A DNA stretch of 64,000 nucleotides from DASSJT01 sp963715025 (GCA_963715025.1 CAVQQQ010000003.1:62001-126000); one strand, 5' to 3'. Counted from the first letter of the stretch, positions 41,627 through 50,724 are shown. Numbers and translations: made by a program. Notes: generated by a model not told the origin, from the sequence alone.

Positions 41627-42913
41627 TCAGCCGATGCTGTAGTCGGCCCCATCGGCCCGGCCGGCGCCCCCGCGCGCGCCGCCACCAGCGCTCCACGACA
41701 TCGCGTACTTCCCGTCGTCGACCTCGCGCCCGCCCTCGCCGAGCTCCAGCGGACGGAACGTGTCGACCATCACCGCGAGCTCGTCGAATGCCTGCACCCC
41801 GATCGAGGCCTCAGCTGCGCCCGGCTGGGGGCCGTGGGCATGGCCGCCCGGGTGCAGGGAGATCGAGCCCTTGCCGATGCCCGAGCCCTTGCGAGCCTCG
41901 TAGTCGCCGTCGACGTAGAACATCACCTCGTCGCTGTCGACGTTGGAGTGGTAATAGGGCACCGGGATCGACAGCGGGTGGTAGTCGACCTTGCGCGGCA
42001 CGAAGTTGCACACAACAAAGTTCCAGCCCTCGAAGACTTGGTGCACTGGCGGGGGCTGGTGGACCCGGCCGGTGATCGGCTCGAAATCGCGCACGTTGAA
42101 GGCGTAGGGGTAGAGGCAGCCGTCCCAGCCGACCACGTCGAGGGGATGGAACGGCAGCTCGTGAACGGTCCCGACAATCCCGCTCGGCCCGTTCCCCCGG
42201 TGCTTGATGTAGACCTCCGACTCCTCGGCCGCCGACTCGCCGAGGTCCTCGGCGAGGAGCGGGCCGGCCGGCGGCCGCAGGTCACGCTCGCAGTAGGGCG
42301 AGTGCTCGAGGAACTGGCCGTACTTGCTCAAGTACCTTTTCGGCGGCGCGATGTGGGAGTTGGCCTCGATGCAGTAGGCGCGCAGCGGGTCCTTCGTGGA
42401 CCGCTTCGGGAGCCACCGGTGGGTCGTCGCGCGCGGGATCACGACGTAGTCGCCTTCCGCGACGTCGAAGGCCCCGAAGACGGTCTCGACCCGAGCCTTC
42501 CCGCGCTCGACGTAGACGCACTCGTCGCCGATCCCGTTGCGGTACCACGGGCTCGGAGCGCCGGCCACGGCATACGAGAGGCGCACGTCACCATTGCCGA
42601 GGACCAGCCGCCGGCCGGTCACCACGTCGGTGTCCTTGACCGCCTTGGCGTCGAAAAGGTCGTGCAGCCTCAGGTGCAGCGGCCTGAGCGGGTGGTTGGG
42701 CGTCGTCGAGAGGTCGCCGACCTCCCACTCGCGGGCGCCGCTGATCGTCGAGGGAATGTTGCGGTGGTAGAGCAGGGAGGAGTCGGAGGAGAAGCCCTCC
42801 TCCCCCATGAGCTCTTCGTAGTACATCTCGCCCTGCTGCCTGCCCCGGCCCGGGCGCCGGTGCTGCGTGTGCCGTTTCGGCGGGATGCTGCCCATCGACT
42901 GGTAGTGCGCCAC
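41627..42913 (-). CDS. hmgA: homogentisate 1,2-dioxygenase
   Basis: 428 residues. Opens the ring of homogentisate in tyrosine/phenylalanine catabolism. Cupin metal site: H and E in YYHSNVDSDEVMFYVDGDY and H in SLHPGGHAHGPQPGA. GTG 42913 (MAHYQSMGSIPPKRH) has AGAGGTGG upstream. The frame runs open much further upstream, but that part is antisense to the next gene. Divergent from the unknown gene and fahA. The TAT-GCC in SYAVAG carries a CGGCATAC-family site. Confidence 0.93.
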   Translation of the reverse strand: MAHYQSMGSIPPKRHTQHRRPGRGRQQGEMYYEELMGEEGFSSDSSLLYHRNIPSTISGAREWEVGDLSTTPNHPLRPLHLRLHDLFDAKAVKDTDVVTGRRLVLGNGDVRLSYAVAGAPSPWYRNGIGDECVYVERGKARVETVFGAFDVAEGDYVVIPRATTHRWLPKRSTKDPLRAYCIEANSHIAPPKRYLSKYGQFLEHSPYCERDLRPPAGPLLAEDLGESAAEESEVYIKHRGNGPSGIVGTVHELPFHPLDVVGWDGCLYPYAFNVRDFEPITGRVHQPPPVHQVFEGWNFVVCNFVPRKVDYHPLSIPVPYYHSNVDSDEVMFYVDGDYEARKGSGIGKGSISLHPGGHAHGPQPGAAEASIGVQAFDELAVMVDTFRPLELGEGGREVDDGKYAMSWSAGGGARGGAGRADGADYSIG

Positions 42914-43000
42914 GACGTGTCCACCTCTTTGTGGTCGGTTGGGAGGGTCGGTGCCGGGAGGCGGGATGGTGCCGGTCGCCACCCTAGTAGCCTCCGGTGC

Positions 43001-43903
43001 ATGCCTTCCACGCTGCCCGCCGCCGCTGCCGGGCGACCAGCGGAGCCGGAGCTGTTCGCGCGGCTGGTCGACGACGCGGCGGTCTTCCCGCCCGGCAACT
43101 CTCCCTTGGACCAGGCGGTTCACGACCACCGGAAACACCGCACCAGCTGGTATGCCGGCCTGCTGGGTCCCCTGCTTGTGCCGGCTTCCGATGCGGCCGA
43201 GGTCGAGGCCCTCGCCGAGGCTGCGGGGTACTCGCCTGAGGAACCCCTCGAGGTGGGGCTGATCGCCCGGCCGGGTGTCGATCCCGCCGTCGTGCACTCG
43301 GCCCTCGAATCCGTTGCCCACGCACCTTCGCTCGCCGTTGTCGGGGTCGAGATGGGGTGGACGCCCGAGTGGCGGGTCACCCGACCCGCCGACGTGCCGC
43401 TGACCTTCGAGGTACCGCGGGGCGAGCACCAGGCGCTCGCCCTGGCCGACATCGCCGCCGACAGCTCGGACGAGGTGCCCCTCCAGGCGAAGTTCCGCAC
43501 CGGGCCCACGCCGACCTGGTACTGGCCCGACGAGCGCGAGCTGGCCGCGTTCCTCCGCTCTGCGATCGACCACGAGCTGGCGTTCAAGCTCACCGGCGGT
43601 CTCCACCACGCCGTGCGCGGCACCTACCCGGGAGACCCGGCGGATGCCAGCAGCGCGCCGGAGGAACAGCACGGGGTGCTCAACGTCCTGTGCGCGGTGC
43701 GGTGGGCGCTCAACGGCGAGGAGGTGAGCGAACTGGTGCCGCTGCTCGCGGAACGCGATCCAGCGGTCCTGGTGCCCATGGCGACCCGGATGAGCAGCGC
43801 GGACGCGAGCATCGTGCGGGCCTTCTTCACGGCATACGGCTGCTGCGCTGTCACCGATCCCATCGGCGAGCTCGCCGCCCTGAACCTGATCGAGGAGACC
43901 TGA
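43001..43903 (+). CDS. unknown protein of the homogentisate cluster
   Basis: 300 residues of soluble, acidic protein starting at an ATG opposite hmgA. No motif I can name: LFARLVDDAAVFPPGNSPLD, LLGPLLVPASDAAEVEALAE, VPLQAKFRTGPTPTWYWPDE, LAFKLTGGLHHAVRG and VLNVLCAVRWALNG. The KFRTG and KLTGGLHH segments look like barrel strands carrying an active site. It ends one base before the fahA start, so translation is coupled and it should serve tyrosine degradation, or regulate it. A possible maleylacetoacetate-handling step is a guess only. Confidence 0.8.
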   Translation: MPSTLPAAAAGRPAEPELFARLVDDAAVFPPGNSPLDQAVHDHRKHRTSWYAGLLGPLLVPASDAAEVEALAEAAGYSPEEPLEVGLIARPGVDPAVVHSALESVAHAPSLAVVGVEMGWTPEWRVTRPADVPLTFEVPRGEHQALALADIAADSSDEVPLQAKFRTGPTPTWYWPDERELAAFLRSAIDHELAFKLTGGLHHAVRGTYPGDPADASSAPEEQHGVLNVLCAVRWALNGEEVSELVPLLAERDPAVLVPMATRMSSADASIVRAFFTAYGCCAVTDPIGELAALNLIEET

Positions 43904-43904
43904 G

Positions 43905-45149
43905 GTGGATTCCCCTGCGACATCGTGGCTGGACCTGCCAGCCGACCACCCCTTCGGCATCGCCAACCTGCCCTACGGCGTGTTCTCCACCCCCGGCAGT
44001 GACCCCAGAGTGGGAGTGCGCATTGGCGACAGGGTGCTCGACGCTTCCGCAGTGGCGGCTCTCGGCGGCGACCCCGGTGAGGGTCCCGACCTGGCCAGGG
44101 CCTGGCGGCAGGCCAGCCTGAACTCCTTCCTGGACCTGGGCCGTCCCGCCTGGATGGTGGCGAGGTCGTGGCTCACCGAGATCCTGGCCGATCCGGTCCA
44201 CAGGGCGCGCGTCGAGCCGCATCTCATCGCGGTCGGCGAGGTGACGATGCACCTCCCGATCGAGGTCGCCGACTACGTCGACTTCTACGCCAGCGAGCAG
44301 CACGCAACCAACGTGGGACGCATCTTCCGGCCCGACTCCGAGCCGCTGACGCCGAACTGGAAGCACCTTCCGATCGGCTACCACGGCCGCTCGAGCACCG
44401 TCGTGGTCACCGGCACGGACGTCGTTCGGCCGTGCGGGCAACGCAAGGGCAAGGACGACCCGGCGCCGGTGTTCGGGCCGAGCGTGCGGCTCGACATCGA
44501 GGCCGAGCTGGGATTCGTGGTCGGGGGTGCGACGCGCATCGGCGAGCCGGTCCCGGTCGACCGCGCCGACGAGCACCTCTTCGGCGTGGTGCTGCTGAAC
44601 GACTGGTCCGCCCGGGACCTCCAGGCCTGGGAGTACGTGCCGCTGGGGCCGTTCCTCGGCAAGTCCTTCGCCACGTCCATCTCCGCCTGGGTGGTGACGA
44701 TGGACGCCCTCGAGACCGCGCGGCTGCCGCTTCCCGCACAGCACCCGCAGCCGCTGCCGTACCTGGTGGGCGAGCACCCGGCATACGGCCTGGACATCAG
44801 CTACGAAGTCGTCTGGAACGGCACGGTGGTGAGCCGGCCGCAGTACCGCGACCTCTACTGGTCGCCCGCGCAGATGCTGGCCCACATGACGGTCAACGGC
44901 GCCAGCCTCAGCTCAGGCGACCTCTTCGGCTCAGGGACCATTTCGGGGTCCGCGAAGGACACCCGGGGCAGCTTCCTCGAGCTGTCGTGGAGCGGCCAGG
45001 AGCCGGTGACCCTCGCCGACGGGTCGACCCGGACCTTCCTCCAGGACGGCGACACCGTGGTGCTGCGGGCGACCGCGCCCGGCCCGGGGGGCTCGGTGAT
45101 CAGCCTCGGCGAGTGCTCAGGCACGATCCTCCCCGCGCGCTCGTCCTGA
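43905..45149 (+). CDS. fahA: fumarylacetoacetase
   Basis: 414 residues. Hydrolyses fumarylacetoacetate to fumarate and acetoacetate, the last step of the homogentisate route. N-terminal SH3-like domain (FGIANLPYGVFSTP), metal and catalytic core VDFYASEQHATNVG, LPIGYHGRSSTVVV, LDIEAELGFVVGG, LNDWSARDLQAWEYVPLGPF, then NGASLSSGDLFGSGTISG. GTG start one base after the previous stop. Convergent with the RDD gene. Confidence 0.95.
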   Translation: MDSPATSWLDLPADHPFGIANLPYGVFSTPGSDPRVGVRIGDRVLDASAVAALGGDPGEGPDLARAWRQASLNSFLDLGRPAWMVARSWLTEILADPVHRARVEPHLIAVGEVTMHLPIEVADYVDFYASEQHATNVGRIFRPDSEPLTPNWKHLPIGYHGRSSTVVVTGTDVVRPCGQRKGKDDPAPVFGPSVRLDIEAELGFVVGGATRIGEPVPVDRADEHLFGVVLLNDWSARDLQAWEYVPLGPFLGKSFATSISAWVVTMDALETARLPLPAQHPQPLPYLVGEHPAYGLDISYEVVWNGTVVSRPQYRDLYWSPAQMLAHMTVNGASLSSGDLFGSGTISGSAKDTRGSFLELSWSGQEPVTLADGSTRTFLQDGDTVVLRATAPGPGGSVISLGECSGTILPARSS

Positions 45150-45193
45150 CTGGCAGGTCGGCCGCGACAGCGCGCGGGGTCAGCGTGGCCGGG

Positions 45194-46204
45194 TCAGCCG
45201 CGACGGCGCGGCGGCTGGCGCCCCACCACCACGACAGTGCCGGCGACCTTGTCGTGGAGCGCCTGACGCTGCGGATCCCAGACCGGGAAGAGGTGGTCGA
45301 GGGCCCACAGTGGCAGTGACAGCAGGCTGACACCCGGCACATTGCCGAGCGCATCGATCACCGCGACGAAGCCGTAGCGGCGCAGGGCGGTCGACACCGT
45401 CAGGGTGCCCGGCTGGTCGCGGAGCCGCACGCTGATACCGGCGAGCCGCTTGCCGGGCGTGGCCCCCCAGCGGACGAGGAAGAAGACGTTGTAGACGACG
45501 GCCACGGCGATGCCGAAGAGGGAGAAGCCCAGCATCCAGCCCGCGTCGACCTGCTCCAGCGCGTTGAGGTAGCCCTGCACGTCGCCCTTGGCCAGCGCGC
45601 TGCTCATGGTGTCCATGACCGGCTGGATCGCCTGGTAGAAGAAGTAGCCGCCGAGCAGCAGCACGAGGAGGTAGCGGATCACCCCGTCCATGAAGAAGGC
45701 GCCGACCCGCACGCCGTACGAGGCGAGTGGCACGCCGTCGGGTGTCGTCGGGCCGCGCTGGCCGGCGTACGGAGCCGGCCAGCCGGCGCCGGGCTGGTTG
45801 CCTGTCCACGGAGGCGGCTGGCCAGGCGGCTGCCCCTGCGGCGGACCCTGGTACTGCTGCCCGCCGGGGTACCAGTGATCCTGCGGTGCTCCTGGTGGCT
45901 GCGCTCCCGGCGGTTGCGCTCCGGGCGGCTGGCCGCCCCCCTGCCAGCCCTGGGGTTGGTGCCAGGACTGCTGGGAGGGATGCCGCGTCGCCACCTCCGG
46001 AGCCTGCCCGCTTCCTGCGGCCGGAGCCTGCCCGCCGCCCGCCGCCGGCGCCTGTTCACCGGCCGGCTGCTGACCGGCATACCCACTGCCGGTGCGGGTT
46101 CGACGAGGCGTCACGTGCTGGGTCCAGACCACGCCGTCGAAGTAGCGCAGCTGATCGGGCTGCTCCGGGTCGTCATACCAGCCGGGGGCCTCGGGCATCT
46201 GCAT
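45194..46204 (-). CDS. RDD family membrane protein with DUF2510 head
   Basis: 336 residues. DUF2510 at the start (APGWYDDPEQPDQLRYFDGVVWTQHV), then ~120 residues of Gln/Gly/Pro/Ala-rich linker, then an RDD domain with about four hydrophobic spans (VPLASYGVRVGAFFMDGVI, LFGIAVAVVYNVFFLVRWG, TPGKRLAGISVRL). RDD proteins are membrane proteins of uncertain transport role. Overlaps nothing; convergent with fahA. Contains one CGGCATAC site (46076). Confidence 0.9.
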   Translation of the reverse strand: MQMPEAPGWYDDPEQPDQLRYFDGVVWTQHVTPRRTRTGSGYAGQQPAGEQAPAAGGGQAPAAGSGQAPEVATRHPSQQSWHQPQGWQGGGQPPGAQPPGAQPPGAPQDHWYPGGQQYQGPPQGQPPGQPPPWTGNQPGAGWPAPYAGQRGPTTPDGVPLASYGVRVGAFFMDGVIRYLLVLLLGGYFFYQAIQPVMDTMSSALAKGDVQGYLNALEQVDAGWMLGFSLFGIAVAVVYNVFFLVRWGATPGKRLAGISVRLRDQPGTLTVSTALRRYGFVAVIDALGNVPGVSLLSLPLWALDHLFPVWDPQRQALHDKVAGTVVVVGRQPPRRRG

Positions 46205-46309
46205 GACCCGAGCATGTCATGGCGGCCCCTCAGTAAGAGCAGCAGAGGGGGTCGAAGGGTTGCGAGTGGGAATGGTGGTCGACTTCCCGACGCGCCAGCC
46301 ACCTTGGGA

Positions 46310-46345
46310 CCGGTATGCCGCGGGCAGGGGTCTGCGGCATACCGG
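46310..46345. terminator. hairpin built from two inverted CGGCATAC octamers
   Basis: CCGGTATGCCGC at 46310-46321 and GCGGCATACCGG at 46334-46345 form perfect 12-bp arms around a 12-base loop. Each arm contains the octamer that recurs across the core region. It lies 44 bp downstream of hpd and 105 bp upstream of the RDD gene. No T-run, so terminator function is likely but not certain. Paired uptake words act this way in Neisseria, which is the reason for the finding below. Confidence 0.6.
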
Positions 46346-46388
46346 GCCTAGGTCGGTGGTTGCGGCCCGGTGAGGCGGGCCCCTGCGG

Positions 46389-47594
46389 TCAGAGGTTGCC
46401 GCGCCGGTCCTGCTCGCGCTCGATCGCCTCGAACAGCGCCTTGAAGTTGCCCTTGCCGAAGCCGAGCGACCCGTGCCGCTCGATGATCTCGAAGAAGACC
46501 GTCGGGCGGTCGCCGAGCGGCCTGGTGAAGATCTGCAACAGGTAGCCGTCCTCGTCGCGGTCGACGAGGATCTTGCGCTGCTGCAGCTCCTCGATCGGCA
46601 CGCGGACCTGGCCGATGCGGGCCCGCAGCTCAGGGTCCTCGTAGTAGGAGTCCGGCGTGTCGAGGAACTCCACGCCCTCGGCGCGCAGCACGTCCACGGT
46701 CTGGAGGATGTCGCCCGTCGCCAGGGCGAGGTGCTGGGCGCCGGGGCCCTTGTAGAACTCGAGGTACTCGTCGATCTGGCTCTTCTTCTTGGCGATCGCC
46801 GGCTCGTTCAGCGGGAACTTCACCCGGTGGTTGCCGTTGGCGACGACCTTGGACATCAGCGCCGAGTAGTCGGTGGCGATGTCGTCGCCGATGAACTCGG
46901 CCATGTTCACGAAGCCCATGACCTTGTTGTAGAAGGCCACCCACTCGTCCATCTTTCCGAGCTCGACATTGCCGACGATGTGGTCGAGCGCCTGGAACAG
47001 TCGCTTGGGAGCGCCGGCCCGCTTGGTGAACGTCGAGGATGCGGCGCGATAGCCAGGCAGGTAGGGGCCGGCGTAGCGCGACCGGTCGACGAGGGTGTGG
47101 CGGGTCTCCCCGTAGGTCGCGATGGAGGCGATGCGCACCGTGCCGTGCTCGTCGGTGATGTCCTCGGGCTCGCGGAGCACGCGGGCGCCCGCGCGCCTGG
47201 CCTGGGCGATGCACTTGTCGACGTCAGGCACCTCGAGCGAGATGTCGACGACGCCGTCGCCGTGCTTGGCGTGGTGGGCGATCAGCGGGCTCTCGGGGTC
47301 GACGGCGCCCTCGACGACGAAGCGGATCGAGCCGGACTTCAGCACGAAGGACTTGTGGTCACGGTTGCCGGTCTCCGGGCCCGAGTACGCCACGAGCTCC
47401 ATGCCCCACGCCGACTGGTAGTAGTGCGCGGTCTGCGTCGCGTTGCCCACGACGAACACGATGGCGTCCCATCCGGTGACGGGGAACGGGTCCTTGCTCT
47501 CGTCGTACTCGACCAGCCCGACCAGTTGCTTGAGCTGCTCGATGTCGAGGTTCGCCTCGCGCTCTTGTGGGGTGAGGTCCAGGGTGTCGGTCAT
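46389..47594 (-). CDS. hpd: 4-hydroxyphenylpyruvate dioxygenase
   Basis: 401 residues. Makes homogentisate from 4-hydroxyphenylpyruvate. Two VOC domains; the iron ligands are His in ALDHIVGNVE, His in GPGAQHLALATGD and Glu in VFFEIIERHG. Conserved substrate residues in IDEYLEFYKGPG. Gene is divergent from an Lrp-type regulator with tandem CTGCGCAG palindromes between. It works with hmgA and fahA, encoded 2-4 kb away. Confidence 0.95.
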   Translation of the reverse strand: MTDTLDLTPQEREANLDIEQLKQLVGLVEYDESKDPFPVTGWDAIVFVVGNATQTAHYYQSAWGMELVAYSGPETGNRDHKSFVLKSGSIRFVVEGAVDPESPLIAHHAKHGDGVVDISLEVPDVDKCIAQARRAGARVLREPEDITDEHGTVRIASIATYGETRHTLVDRSRYAGPYLPGYRAASSTFTKRAGAPKRLFQALDHIVGNVELGKMDEWVAFYNKVMGFVNMAEFIGDDIATDYSALMSKVVANGNHRVKFPLNEPAIAKKKSQIDEYLEFYKGPGAQHLALATGDILQTVDVLRAEGVEFLDTPDSYYEDPELRARIGQVRVPIEELQQRKILVDRDEDGYLLQIFTRPLGDRPTVFFEIIERHGSLGFGKGNFKALFEAIEREQDRRGNL

Positions 47595-47644
47595 GCGCTC
47601 AGGGTGGCCCCGGCCCCGTGGGTGTGCAAGGGTATGCCGCTGCG

Positions 47645-47661
47645 CTGCGCAGTCTGCGCAG
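47645..47661. promoter_or_regulatory. tandem CTGCGCAG palindromes, hpd/Lrp intergenic region
   Basis: CTGCGCAG-T-CTGCGCAG, two 8-bp perfect palindromes one base apart, between divergent hpd (47594) and the Lrp gene (47702). A further CGCTGCG precedes them. The spacing of about 9 bp per unit puts them on the same helix face, as expected for a dimeric Lrp-type regulator. Confidence 0.5.
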
Positions 47662-47701
47662 AATGTTGCCTTCTGGCGGCGACCGGGTGGACAATCTGCC
47701 C

Positions 47702-48184
47702 ATGCTGGAGTCTGCTCCGCTCGACGCGCTGGACGCGCGGATCATCATGGTCTTCACCGAGGACCCGCAGATCGGGGTGCTCGGCGCCTCCCGCGCCCTG
47801 GGGGTCGCGCGAGGCACGGTCCAAGCCCGACTCGACCGACTCCAGGCCCGGGGCGTCGTGAAGTCGTTTGCGCCCCGGGTCGACCCGGCGGCGATGGGCT
47901 ACCCGGTGACGGCGTTCTGCACCCTGGAGATCCGCCAGGGGCAGGGCCACTCCCCCGTGGTGGAGCACCTGTCATCCATCCCCGAAGTCCTCGAGGCGCA
48001 CACGATCACGGGGTCGGGCGACCTCTACATCCGCATCGTCGCGAGGGACAACGCCGATCTGCAGCGGGTCATCGACTCGGTGGTTGACGACCGGCACGTG
48101 ACCCGGGCCAACACGGCCATCTCGCTCGCGACCCGGATCGACTTCCGCACCCTCCCCCTGGTGCGGGCCGCGATCCAGCCCTAG
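47702..48184 (+). CDS. Lrp/AsnC family regulator, probable hpd regulator
   Basis: 160 residues: helix-turn-helix (LDALDARIIMVFTEDPQIGV, LGVARGTVQARLDRLQARGV) and RAM domain (VTAFCTLEIRQGQGHSPVVE, ITGSGDLYIRIVARDNADLQ). ATG 47702 is the family-like start; an earlier one at 47618 would run through the palindromes. The TAG stop overlaps the dodecin stop on the other strand (CTAG). Confidence 0.9.
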   Translation: MLESAPLDALDARIIMVFTEDPQIGVLGASRALGVARGTVQARLDRLQARGVVKSFAPRVDPAAMGYPVTAFCTLEIRQGQGHSPVVEHLSSIPEVLEAHTITGSGDLYIRIVARDNADLQRVIDSVVDDRHVTRANTAISLATRIDFRTLPLVRAAIQP

Positions 48185-48396
48185 CCGGCGCCCTCGATCC
48201 GGAAGCCCAGTTTGACGGTCACCTGCCAGTGCTCGATCCTGCCCTCGAGCAGCTGTCCGCGGATGCTCTGTACCTCGAACCAGTCGAGGTTGCGAACCGT
48301 CTTGGCGGCCTGGGTAACGGCGTTGTTGACCGCGGCCTCGATGCTGTCGGGTGAGCTGCCCACCACCTCGGAGATGGAGTAGACGTGGTTAGCCAT
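48181..48396 (-). CDS. dodecin
   Basis: 71 residues. A small flavin-binding dodecamer subunit thought to store or buffer FMN or FAD derivatives. Recognisable by MANHVYSISEVVGSSPDSIE, VTQAAKTVRNLDWFEV and IEHWQVTVKLGFRIE; the Trp of NLDWFEV stacks on flavin in the family. ATG 48396 is the family start; the extension upstream is not conserved. Confidence 0.92.
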   Translation of the reverse strand: MANHVYSISEVVGSSPDSIEAAVNNAVTQAAKTVRNLDWFEVQSIRGQLLEGRIEHWQVTVKLGFRIEGAG

Positions 48397-48498
48397 GGTG
48401 ACCTCGCTGCCTTCAAGCGGCCCCGAGCGGGCCGATCCCGCCCACGCTAGTGACCCGCGGGCAGGAACGGCCACTGGTGCCGCGAAGACGGCTGAGGT

Positions 48499-50250
48499 TC
48501 AGCGGCGCCCGACGAACCAGTCCCTGATCTTGTCGATGCGTGCTGTCACCTGCTCCGATGTCGCGTCCTCGAGTGGCGGGCCACCGCACGCGCGCCGCAG
48601 GTCCAGGTGCACGTTGGCGTGCGCCGCACCAGTCTTGCGGGCATAGGCCGAGACGAGTGAGTTGAGCTCCTTGCGCTGCGCCGCCAGGGCACGGTGGGCC
48701 GGCACGGGCTCGGCAGCCCGACGCGGGGCGCGGGAGGCATGCTTCGTCTGCCGCTCGTGGAGCAGTGCGGCAACCTGGTCGGGCTCGAGCAGACCGGGCA
48801 GCCCGAGGTAGTCCTGCTCCTCCTCCGAGCCGACCTCGGCGTGCAGCCCGAACTGCTTGGCGTCGAAGAGCACGTGGTCGAAGTGGGCCTCCGACTCCAG
48901 GGCCTCGAACTGCGCGTCGTCGAGCCCGACGTTCTTCTGGGTGCGGTTGGCCTCGGCGATCAGGGCCTCCTCCTCCGCCCACATGCTCACGGCCGAGTCC
49001 TCGTCGCGGACGCGGTCCAGGGCGTGGTCGCGCTCGTCCTCAAGGCGCGCCGCGTGCTCGAGGACCACGGGGACGGACGGGAGGAAGACCGAGGCGGTCT
49101 CGCCCCGACGGCGGGTCCGGACGAAGCGCCCGACGGCCTGCGCGAAGAACAGCGGCGTCGACGTGGACGTGGCGTAGACCCCGACACAGAGACGGGGCAC
49201 GTCGACGCCTTCCGACACCATGCGCACGGCGACCATCCAGCGCTGGCTCCCGCCGGCATACGCCTCGATCCTCTCCGACGCGCCAGCGTCGTCGGAGAGG
49301 ACCACAGTCGGCTTCTCCCCGGTGAGCTGCTGGAGGATCCGCGCGTAGGCGCGAGCCGACGACTGGTTGGAGGCAATCACCAAAGCGCCCGCATCGGGTA
49401 CACCGCGGCGCACCTCGGTGAGCCGCTTGTCGGCCGCGGCGAGCACCGAGGGGATCCACTCGCCCTTCGGGTCGAGGGCGGTGCGCCAGGCCTGAGCCAT
49501 GGCGTCCTTGGTGAGCGGCTCCCCGAGGCGGGCGGCTACCTCGTCGCCGGCCTTGGTGCGCCAGCGCATCGCGCCGCCGTAGGCGAGGAACAGGACCGGG
49601 CGAACCACCCCGTCTCGGAGCGCCTCGGCGTATCCGTAGGTGTAGTCGGAGGCCGAGCGCCGGATGCCGTCGTCGTCCAGCTCGTAGCGGACGAACGGTA
49701 TCGGCGAGGTGTCCGAGCGGAACGGCGTGCCGGTGAGCGCGAGGCGGCGGATGGCTGGGTCGAACGCCTCGCGCATCGCGTCGCCCCAGGAGCGGGTGTC
49801 GCCCCCATGGTGGATCTCGTCGAGGATCACGAGGGTGGGCAAGGCCTCGGTGCGGACTCGGTGCAGGTCCGGCCGGCTGGCCACCTGGGCATAGGTCAGG
49901 GCGACGCCGTCGTAGTCGCGGGAGTGGCGTGCCGAGGCGTTGGAGAACTTCGGATCGAGGTGGATGCCCACCCGGGCCGCTGCGTCGGCCCACTGCGTCT
50001 TGAGGTGCTCAGTGGGCGCGACGACCGTGACGGCGCGGACCTCACCACGGCCGAGCAGCTCCGTGGCCAGGCGCAGCGCATAGGTCGTCTTGCCGGCTCC
50101 CGGCGTGGCGACGGCGAGGAAGTCGCGGGCGTCCGAGGCGAGGTACTGAGCCAGCGCCACAGCCTGCCAGGCGCGGAGCTTCGACGCTGTTCCCCACGCC
50201 GCGCGCTCCGGGAATGCTGGTGACAGGTGTGAGGCGGCGGCGGTGCTCAT
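48499..50250 (-). CDS. DEAD/DEAH box (SF2) helicase of unknown role
   Basis: 583 residues. Walker A ATPGAGKTTYAL, Walker B VILDEIHHGG, motif III LALTGTPFRSD, motif IV region GALVIASNQSSARAYARIL, motifs V-VI RMVSEGVDVPRLCVGVYAT and QAVGRFVRTRRRGE. It resembles the ERCC3/XPB-like or type I restriction-like SF2 helicases of actinobacteria; no nuclease or methylase is fused. The C-terminal ~180 residues are charged and helical. Probably a DNA helicase or translocase. Confidence 0.85.
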   Translation of the reverse strand: MSTAAASHLSPAFPERAAWGTASKLRAWQAVALAQYLASDARDFLAVATPGAGKTTYALRLATELLGRGEVRAVTVVAPTEHLKTQWADAAARVGIHLDPKFSNASARHSRDYDGVALTYAQVASRPDLHRVRTEALPTLVILDEIHHGGDTRSWGDAMREAFDPAIRRLALTGTPFRSDTSPIPFVRYELDDDGIRRSASDYTYGYAEALRDGVVRPVLFLAYGGAMRWRTKAGDEVAARLGEPLTKDAMAQAWRTALDPKGEWIPSVLAAADKRLTEVRRGVPDAGALVIASNQSSARAYARILQQLTGEKPTVVLSDDAGASERIEAYAGGSQRWMVAVRMVSEGVDVPRLCVGVYATSTSTPLFFAQAVGRFVRTRRRGETASVFLPSVPVVLEHAARLEDERDHALDRVRDEDSAVSMWAEEEALIAEANRTQKNVGLDDAQFEALESEAHFDHVLFDAKQFGLHAEVGSEEEQDYLGLPGLLEPDQVAALLHERQTKHASRAPRRAAEPVPAHRALAAQRKELNSLVSAYARKTGAAHANVHLDLRRACGGPPLEDATSEQVTARIDKIRDWFVGRR

Positions 50251-50421
50251 AGGGCTGCCACCCTAGCCAATTCCGTTGTGCGACATGCCGAGACCCCGCT
50301 GCCACCAACGTGGCCCGGCGTGTGTTATGGCCGTGCTCGGATGGTGCTGGCCGGGTCGGCCTTTCTGGTGCCACCAAGTGCCCAGGTGGGTGCGACACCG
50401 ACGTCGGGGCCGGCGCTCCGG

Positions 50422-50724
50422 CTACTCCTCGCCGTCCTGCGGGGCGCGCAGGCCCTGGTAGATCTCCTTGCACACGGGGCATACAGGGAAGCGGTTGGGA
50501 TCACGACCGGGCACCCAGACCTTGCCGCAGAGCGCGGTGACCGGCTCGCCGGACAGGGCGCTCTCCAAGATCTTCTCCTTGCGCACATAGTGCGAGAACC
50601 GCTCGTGGTCGCCCGGCTCCTGGAGCTGGCGCTCGGCTACCTCCTCGCGCTCGAGCACCGCGGTGGTCTGCGGCTGGAGGGCAGGGGCGAGGGGCTCGTC
50701 CTGCGGGCTCTGCGGGTCACTCAT
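50422..50724 (-). CDS. DUF3039 family small zinc-binding protein
   Basis: 100 residues. Conserved core HYVRKEKILESALSG, VTALCGKVWVPGRDPNRFPV and CPVCKEIY; one Cys plus the C-x2-C make a probable zinc site. Common in actinobacteria, function unknown. MSDPQSPQDEP at 50724 is chosen as start. The VC codon pair GTA-TGC contributes a GGCATAC site (50478). Bases 50251-50421 contain no gene. Confidence 0.87.
   Translation of the reverse strand: MSDPQSPQDEPLAPALQPQTTAVLEREEVAERQLQEPGDHERFSHYVRKEKILESALSGEPVTALCGKVWVPGRDPNRFPVCPVCKEIYQGLRAPQDGEE

Noticed and set aside
42914..43966. In-frame upstream extension of hmgA giving a 779-residue protein
   Set aside because: The extension is antisense to the unknown gene and fahA, and homogentisate dioxygenases start at the GTG at 42913.
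9346..46290. A 16-base identity (GTGGTCGACTTCCCGA) at 9346 and 46275, both intergenic
   Set aside because: Only two copies and no shared flanks; chance in GC-rich DNA cannot be excluded by eye.
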